Shown: one piece after another, positions 57,854 to 64,000 of the stretch
Numbering within the stretch: position 1 is the first letter of the stretch
Layout of the letters: every line of letters starts with the position of its first letter
Source of the DNA: Pleodorina starrii
Lineage: Eukaryota; Chlorophyta; Chlorophyceae; Chlamydomonadales; Volvocaceae
Assembly (NCBI GenBank): GCA_030267565.1
Contig: BRXU01000033.1
Span: 372,001 to 436,000 of the forward strand
Length of the DNA: 64,000 nucleotides
Reading direction: 5' to 3'
Translations under genes and position numbers: made by a program
Notes under the pieces: model-generated
Seen by the model: the letters and a program-made list of their open reading frames with translations, nothing else
Told to the model about the DNA's origin: nothing
Databases searched by the model: none

Positions 57854-59182
57854 ATGCAGATGTTGCAGCAACGGTGCATGCAGCCACGGCTGCAGTTATC
57901 GCGGTCATTTGTGTGCCCAAGAGGGATTGCTCTGGGACGACGACTGGTGGCGCACAGCGGGAACGAGGCTGCACCACAGACAGGTGCGCTGGCGCAGAAA
58001 GCCTTCCATTACAATTTAGCGCAAATCATAAGGTATATTTGCATTATGCCCACATCAAGTTGATCCCTATGGGTGGGTGTTTCCTTCGGGGCTTGCAGCC
58101 GAGCAACCATCTACTTCGACAGCGACCGATGTCGACCTCGATAAGGAGGTCACCAAGTTCACCCGTCAGGCGGCAGCCACTTTTGCTCCGCGCTCGTCGA
58201 CGAAGTCGAAGAACCCCGCGGTGAAGGGCAGCCTCTTGTACGACATCTTTGAGTACCAGTCGTGGATCTGCCTGGTGGCCGGTGGGCTGCTTTCCTTCAA
58301 CATAATCTGGCCCACTGACGAGCCTAGCATTGCCCGTTTGCTGGGGTGAGCAGAGTGGCAGCGGGGTTTTGGCTTGGGGGTTTGATGGCGGCAAGGAGAG
58401 GGGAGGTTGCCCACAGGGAAATGGCGATAGGGCAATGGACGGATTTTGGGACTCGAAGTTCTTGTGGCAGGGCATGCAGAGGGCACCAATGGGCCACAGC
58501 CCGCCCCACCAACCCCCCTTTGCCATCCCGCTCCAACCTATTATACCTCGGACCCCCAACACCTCTCGGCCTCTGTCTTCCCGCTGTCTCCCCCCTCCCT
58601 CCCCACGGCAGCATGTGGTCCATCTGGATGTTCACCATCCCCTCACTCCGCGCCAAGGAGTGCACCCCCAAGGAGAAGGACGCACTCAATATCCTGTTCC
58701 TGCTGGTAAGGGGTCGGCACAAGGGAGGTTCTGGGGAAGGGCAGCTGCGTAGGCACAAGGATGGCCACAAGGGTGCGTGTCCTGGTGGGCCGCGGGCCGC
58801 CGCCAACACCGAGCGTCCTCGCGCGTCTGCACGCAATGCCCGTGCACGCAATGCATTTCACCACGCACGCTCGCCTTGGCCCCACGCTCGCCTTGGTCCC
58901 ATTCCACCCTGACAGCTTCCATCACGCAACCACCTTCCGGCCCTCCTTCCCGCCTCCCTTTGCCAGGTGCCGCTGATGAACGTGGCTCTGCCGTTTGTAT
59001 GGAAGAGCTTCGCCTTCATCTTCACGTCCGACGTGGTGGCATTGGGGGCGGTGTACTGGTGGAAGGGCGTTTGGAAGGAGGTGTACGGCTTGCCCTTCGC
59101 GTATGCCGGCGCGGCGGAGCCGGCTGCGGCAGCTGGCGAGGGTGGGGACAACACGGGAGGGAGCAGCGACGGCAGCGCGTGA
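57854..59182 (+). CDS. Conserved plastid-type membrane protein of unknown function
   Basis: Four exons in phase: 57854-57983, 58099-58345, 58612-58705 and 58967-59182; 228 residues. The first about 40 residues (MQMLQQRCMQPRLQLSRSFV...) are Arg/Gln/Ser-rich without acidic residues, a likely plastid transit peptide. Then come three or four hydrophobic segments: WICLVAGGLLSFNIIW, MWSIWMFTIPSLRA, ALNILFLLVPLMNVALPFVW and SFAFIFTSDVVALGAVYWW, joined by the conserved KECTPKEKDALN loop. The pattern resembles an uncharacterised membrane protein family of plants, algae and cyanobacteria, recalled from its conserved WSIWMF and PFxWKSFA blocks. No function is assigned. The C-terminus is Ala/Gly-rich and disordered. 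Confidence 0.8.
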
Positions 59183-61091
59183 GGAAGAGCCCGTATGGCG
59201 GTGCTAAGACGGCATTCGGAGGCGGTGTTGCTCGCCGTAGAGCGAGCAGGGGGCATGGGTCCTCTGGAGCTGCCGCGACTGTATGTAACGTGGCTGCATG
59301 TATTCTAAAAAAAGTGCTGCTGAATTGTGCAGAAGCTGCTGCAACATCGAATGTGGCGGTTCGTCGGGCTCGTGTGTGTCCCATGGGTCGCCTAAGCAAG
59401 TGGGGTATCACATGAGCGGTTGGTGCTGACGCAGTGGTGCTGTCGAGAGTGTTACGGCCGGGGTATGAAATGGCTGGCGGGCCAGGGATGTGCTCTCGAT
59501 AGGATGCCCTGGCACATCTCGAAGTGTTCCAATGGGAAGGCGTCCGTGGGAAGGAGTGTGCTCCGTTTGCATTCCGTTATTGCCTGTCCTGGGATTCTCG
59601 TGTCTGATCAACAGCCGCTATGTATGACACAACATAGTTGACAGTCATGCTTCGGGTCACGCTGTCGTAAACCAATGCCGGCGTGACACTTCGAGGACAT
59701 CTCAGACGTGAGGGCGCGGGCCTGCGAGGTGTAATCCTTCCTGGAGCCTTACAGCCGCAGGCCTAGATTACAGGGTGAAGCCCTGAGCGGTGAACTATAA
59801 ATAATGGCGGAGATATTCAGTCCTGCGGTACAAACAGAACCTGGTCATGTTGCGACGATCCAATCATCCCCGACCACAACACCTTGCCTCGCTTTGTCAC
59901 AGCGTCAATTCGTGTTTGCCGTCACATCACGCGCCCCGGCGGCATATGCACCGCTTTCGGCCCGATAACGCAGTCGGGGCCCTACCGAACCCAGCAACAA
60001 AACGCAGACTCTACAACGCTCGACCGCTGGATTAGAGCGGTCTCGAGGTAGACCAGAGACAGGCTGGTCTCACTAAAAATAGTTAGTGTGTCAGCGTTCA
60101 TGTATACACGGTGCTAGATACGCCCTCCTATAAAATTGAATGCTAGAGTCGGGCATTCTCCCCGCAAACGCAGCCCAGCCGGTAGGGGCGACGACTTAAA
60201 CCGGCCGCGCGCGCAGTGGCTAAGAAGCAGCTCCCCCTGCTCTCCTGACGTTGACAACACTCGCCCTTATCAGCCGCACACGCGGCCCTAGATTTGGACC
60301 CCAGCACCAATACTTCCCAGACCAACGCACGGGGGGCCAATAAGTCGAACTGCGTTATCACAAGATTTAACGTCCTATATTCCAGCCCCTCCCAAACAGG
60401 TCACGAGTGCAGCCATCCCAGTAAGCCAGGAGGTATCACGGCCGTCTTAAGTACTGAATGCAACCGCGGCCGCCCCGACCGACGTGCCACAGGGAAAAGG
60501 GCTGCTTCAATGCAACGCCGGGTGATCCACGTGTGCCCTCATGTCCATCGTCCCACGGAGCCCAACGTCCAAGCGACCTCCATCGTACCCAAAATTCACG
60601 CCCGCGTCTCTTTCACCGCTCGCCATGCAACACCAGCAGTGCGACCATGCGGCACCGCTTTTAGATCACGTTATATACCGAAAGTCGCGTCTCGACATGC
60701 AAGCAGCACTTGCTCTCGGCAGCCCGCAACCACCCTGAAGAAACTCACATCCATCAAGCTCCGCGATCACCTTGCCGGCGCCCTGGCACAAGTGCACGCC
60801 CCGAGCGTTGCCGGAGAACGTAGCGCGTAGCAGCCATTTCCCATACAGCGCCACACATGCCCCGCCCAACCAGCTCTGCAGGCCCCGCAATCGTGCGACC
60901 AAAACTCCTGCAAACCATGCTCCCCCAAAACGTCACTGCCAACCCCTGATGGAAAGAACTTACCGACCTCCTCCCCGGGCGCAGCCCAACCACACATCGT
61001 ACGTCCGCGCCACTTGACGGGTTCCCCATCCTACACGGGCGCTGTAGCCCCACCCATCGCGCATCCGCACCGGGTGCGCCAGCAGGCCGCT
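59183..61091. other. Convergent intergenic region
   Basis: Lies between the 3' ends of the plastid-type membrane protein gene and the kinesin. I see no supported gene; open frames are low-complexity or rich in His/Arg/Pro without motifs. Confidence 0.5.
59284..59288 (+). terminator. TGTAA polyadenylation signal of the plastid-type membrane protein gene
   Basis: TGTAA about 100 bases after the stop at 59182. Confidence 0.6.
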
Positions 61092-64000
61092 TCACCGCCC
61101 CATACCACTGGGACCAGAAGATCTCCGCATCTGGCTGGTCATGGTCTCGCGCGACCCCACGCGGCTTATGGAGGACTCCCCTGCGATCGTCGCGCGGCCG
61201 CTCGCCGGAGTGGTGCGGCCACTGGGCGCCGGGCTGGGGGTGAAACTCGTGCTGCCGGTGAGACCGCCACTGCCCCCGTTGTCGGCCGAGGAGTTGGCAC
61301 GTGCGCGGCCCAGCTCCACTTTCCGCGCGCGCGAGGCGAACTCCAGCGAGCACTTGGTCTCGGACACGTTCTCCGCGGCCGGCGATACGTTGACGATCAT
61401 GACGCACTTGCTGTTGCCACCCAGCGAGTCCTCCAGCAGCCGCGTCAGCTGTAATAAGGGGCAGCACCGACGCACAGCGACTGAGACAGGCGAAAACGCA
61501 ATGTGCACTCCGGACCCCCCCACAGCGTTGAGCGCGCCCACACTGGGCAAGACCATTCAGAATAAATTGTCAGCGCAGCCGAAATAAGGGAGGTATCCCG
61601 ATTTCGTCAGACGGTGGAGAATCTCGCGCAAAGGCGGCGGCAATGGTTCGGTTCCGGGCCCGGATGGCGCACCTTGGAGTTGCGGTAGGGGATGTGGGCG
61701 TTGCGCTGCTGCAGCGCCTGGATCACGTCGCCTAGCGCGCTGAGCGACTTGTTGATGGCCTGCGCCTCCTTCAGGCGGTCGCCCTGCGCGCCCGTCCGGC
61801 TCAGCCGCTCGCTGCCCGCCAGGTCAATCAGGTGCAGCTTGCCGCGAAGCGCGGTGCCTGCACGGGGCGGAGCGCACGGAGCGGGCACGGGCGGACGAAA
61901 ACTCGTCAACCCCACAGAGCGGCAACCCTCGGTGTGCTGGACACACGCCACCTTAGACTTCGGTACCAAGCATCTCATCCCGAGAAAATCCTGAAGGGAT
62001 CCTGTCTATCCACCAGCCACGCAACCCGAGATTCCCCCGGAGATCATCCACCCACCGTTGAGCTTCGAGACGCAGTTCACGTAGACCGACAGCACCAAGT
62101 GCGAGCGAGACGAGTGCTCGTTCATGTTGGTGGCGAAGGTGGAGCGGTTCGACTTGCCGCGGCTGATCATGGCGGTCACCTCGCCCATGTTGTGCACCTC
62201 CTCCAGCTTCAGGCCGGGCACGTACATACCGTCGGAGCCCTACACCGGGCAGTCACGACGCATGCATCCATATACAGAGCGCGCGCGAGTGAGTTGGATT
62301 TCAAAATACGCTTGCTTAGTGCACCCGCACCAATGCCAAGACAGGCAGCACCTAGCACCAATGCCATCCATGGACATGCGTTGATCTCATAGTCCTCAGT
62401 GCCCACCGAGATTTTCCTCTAACCTGCGTCGCATCCCTTTCTCCGTTGCACCCCCATCGACCGCGAGGCGGCATCCCCCTTGCCAGTCCCCGGCCACCCG
62501 ACCTGCTTCACATCCAGCTTGTCGCCATCCTGTGCGCCCGACACGAGCAGGTCGTAAATCTGCTCGTTATAGATCTCCAAGACGGAGGCGGAGAAGGTTG
62601 TGGTGAACACCGCCGACCGCTCCTCCGCCAGCTTGAACAGGTCCGCAAGCGCGCGTAGGTTCACGCCAGGGTTGCCCTGCAGCAGACAGCAGAAGGCGGG
62701 CCCAGCAGCACCGCAACAAATAAGACCAGAAACTGGCAGAAATCGTGTAGATCTCAAGCGCGCGCCTTCCAGGATCAGACCAGTCCAAGGCCCGTCCACA
62801 TAGGCACAAATGGACTGAGCGCAAGGGCCAAGCGAACCTGCCGAGGTACCGTGTGCCTCACCCACCTCGGGTCCCTCCATGGTGAAGGTCTTCCCAGAGC
62901 CGGTCTGGCCGTACGCCATGATGGCCACATTAAAGCCGTCCAGCACCGAGGTGATCAGCGCAGCCACCTCGTCGTACAGCTGCGGGGTAGAAGCGGGTGG
63001 TTGGCGATGGCGAGGCGGAAGGCAAATAAGGCAAGAAGAGATCTGTGAGCGAGTACGGCACTCATTGAAGACCAAGGGGTCCATGAAAGGCGCCCCCGCC
63101 CGGCCCAATCTGAGCGGAAAATCTGAGTTCGTGAGACACGAAAACGTTCCCGTTCTCACGCTCTTAAGCCGGCGCGGCCCCTTACCTTGTCTTGTCCCTC
63201 GTCCGGCGCGAGCACGCGGTCAAACTCGAAGTCCTTCTCCGCCTTGTTCTCCATCGCCGCCACGCGCAGCATTTCCTCACTGACGCACTTGATGGGCATG
63301 GCACCCTCCGCACCCGCCCCCCGCTCCTTGTCGACCAGCGGTCGCACGCGGCACAGCACACGAATGTTGCCCTTGAGCTCCAGCACCTGCGAGCGCACAT
63401 CCACACCCACGCCCACAACCACCGCAAGGTCAGCTCCACACCCTTCACATGCACGGCAATGCATGGACGATGCCTCCTGCACCGTCCATGTTGGGTGCCT
63501 CCTGCACCCAACAAGAGGCAAGTCTCTAGGGCAGTGTTAGCGGCATGAGCAGCTGGCAAGCACTGGAAAATCGTAATCCAGCCCCCAGGGGCCGAGTCGT
63601 ACCGTGTTGTGGAGCTTTCGGCGCTTGTCGAACTCGACCCGCCACTTCTCCCGATAGTGCGCGATTTGGCCCTGGGCCTCGAGCTCGCGGATGCGGCTCG
63701 TTTGCTCCGCCTGGAAAGGGGATACGCGCAGCACTCAGGGTACCCACACACAATACTGTCTGGAACACGCGACGCGCCTCTGATGTGAGAACGTAAGCGC
63801 TCTTCCTGAAGGGCTTACATCGATACAGCTGACCATAGCTTCAGGGACCGCTGAACTGAAAGACATCGCGTGGACCCACGCTTAACAACATCAGCGCATG
63901 GCGGCTACTCCAAACGCACTCACCTCCTGGCGCACCGCCTGCACCTCGTCGCGCGCGTCGCGCAGCCTGGACTCCATGTCCGACAGCTTGTTCCGCAGGT
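61092..64000 (-). CDS. Kinesin-14 C-terminal motor protein (5' part off the window)
   Basis: Eight exons visible: 64000-63925 (partial), 63710-63603, 63386-63186, 62979-62866, 62676-62503, 62239-62056, 61857-61673 and 61448-61092. The visible N-terminal part is coiled coil ([38 protein letters not shown]), leading into the kinesin-14 neck/motor junction [15 protein letters not shown]. The motor has the P-loop [15 protein letters not shown], switch [12 protein letters not shown], switch [44 protein letters not shown] and [18 protein letters not shown]. Motor at the C-terminus plus this neck implies minus-end-directed movement. After the motor comes a short Ser/Thr/Gly-rich tail ending [11 protein letters not shown] at 61092. 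A further splice out of that tail (GTATGG) cannot be excluded. Confidence 0.93.

Noticed and set aside
60294..60830. A 178-codon plus-strand frame downstream of the kinesin
   Set aside because: Composition is rich in Arg/His/Ser/Thr/Pro without motifs and no splice partner. It is probably chance in intergenic DNA.

Overview
The window is nuclear DNA from a green alga, most likely a volvocine (Chlamydomonas/Volvox-type) species. The evidence is high GC, many short introns in almost every gene with GTGAGT, GTGCGT or GTGGGT donors and C-rich tracts before CAG acceptors, alanine/glycine/glutamine-rich insertions in conserved proteins, TGTAA poly(A) signals, and plastid-type genes (plastid chorismate synthase, plastid membrane proteins). 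No rRNA, tRNA, CRISPR or prokaryotic operon is visible. All gene models below were built by hand from family similarity, splice consensus and codon-phase continuity. No alignment or database search was run.

Layout. 1-1782 (-): 5' part of a membrane protein with a DnaJ-type zinc finger. 2902-5517 (+): DCC/DUF393 thiol-disulfide oxidoreductase-like protein. 7374-10563 (-): cytosolic-type tyrosyl-tRNA synthetase. 11501-20486 (+): a nine-exon ecdysoneless (ECD/SGT1-type) gene whose 3.6-kb intron 7 contains a complete antisense FEN1 gene (15666-18222, -). 21323-24058 (+): an Ala-rich, probably N-myristoylated protein of unknown function. 26611-28185 (+): TRAPP subunit BET3/TRAPPC3. 29080-35592 (-): EXD2/RRP6L3-type 3'-5' exonuclease. 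36220-39909 (+): chorismate synthase. 53638-57515 (-): LIP5/VTA1. 57854-59182 (+): conserved plastid-type membrane protein. 61092-64000 (-): motor end of a kinesin-14, running off the right edge.

Between chorismate synthase and LIP5 lies a roughly 13.7-kb stretch without a recognisable housekeeping gene. Its centre (about 44.39-51.42 kb) is a head-to-tail array of four nearly identical units of about 1.69 kb plus a fragment. Each unit encodes, on the minus strand, a segment resembling the N-terminal core-binding (SAM-like) domain of tyrosine recombinases, but I find no catalytic domain. A Gly/Gln/Pro-rich repeat protein region follows the domain. A single-copy Cys-rich C-terminal segment caps the left end and a single-copy Gln-rich N-terminal segment caps the right end, so the amplification looks internal to one gene. 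AT-richer stretches lie on both sides.

The genes do not form a pathway. They are housekeeping functions (translation, DNA replication/repair, splicing/transcription support, vesicle traffic, ESCRT, shikimate pathway, microtubule motor), often in divergent pairs sharing short upstream regions. The main points of interest are the FEN1-inside-ECD nesting, the recombinase-domain tandem array with its frame-compensating indels, and a possible SH3/Tudor-like insertion in the LIP5 linker.
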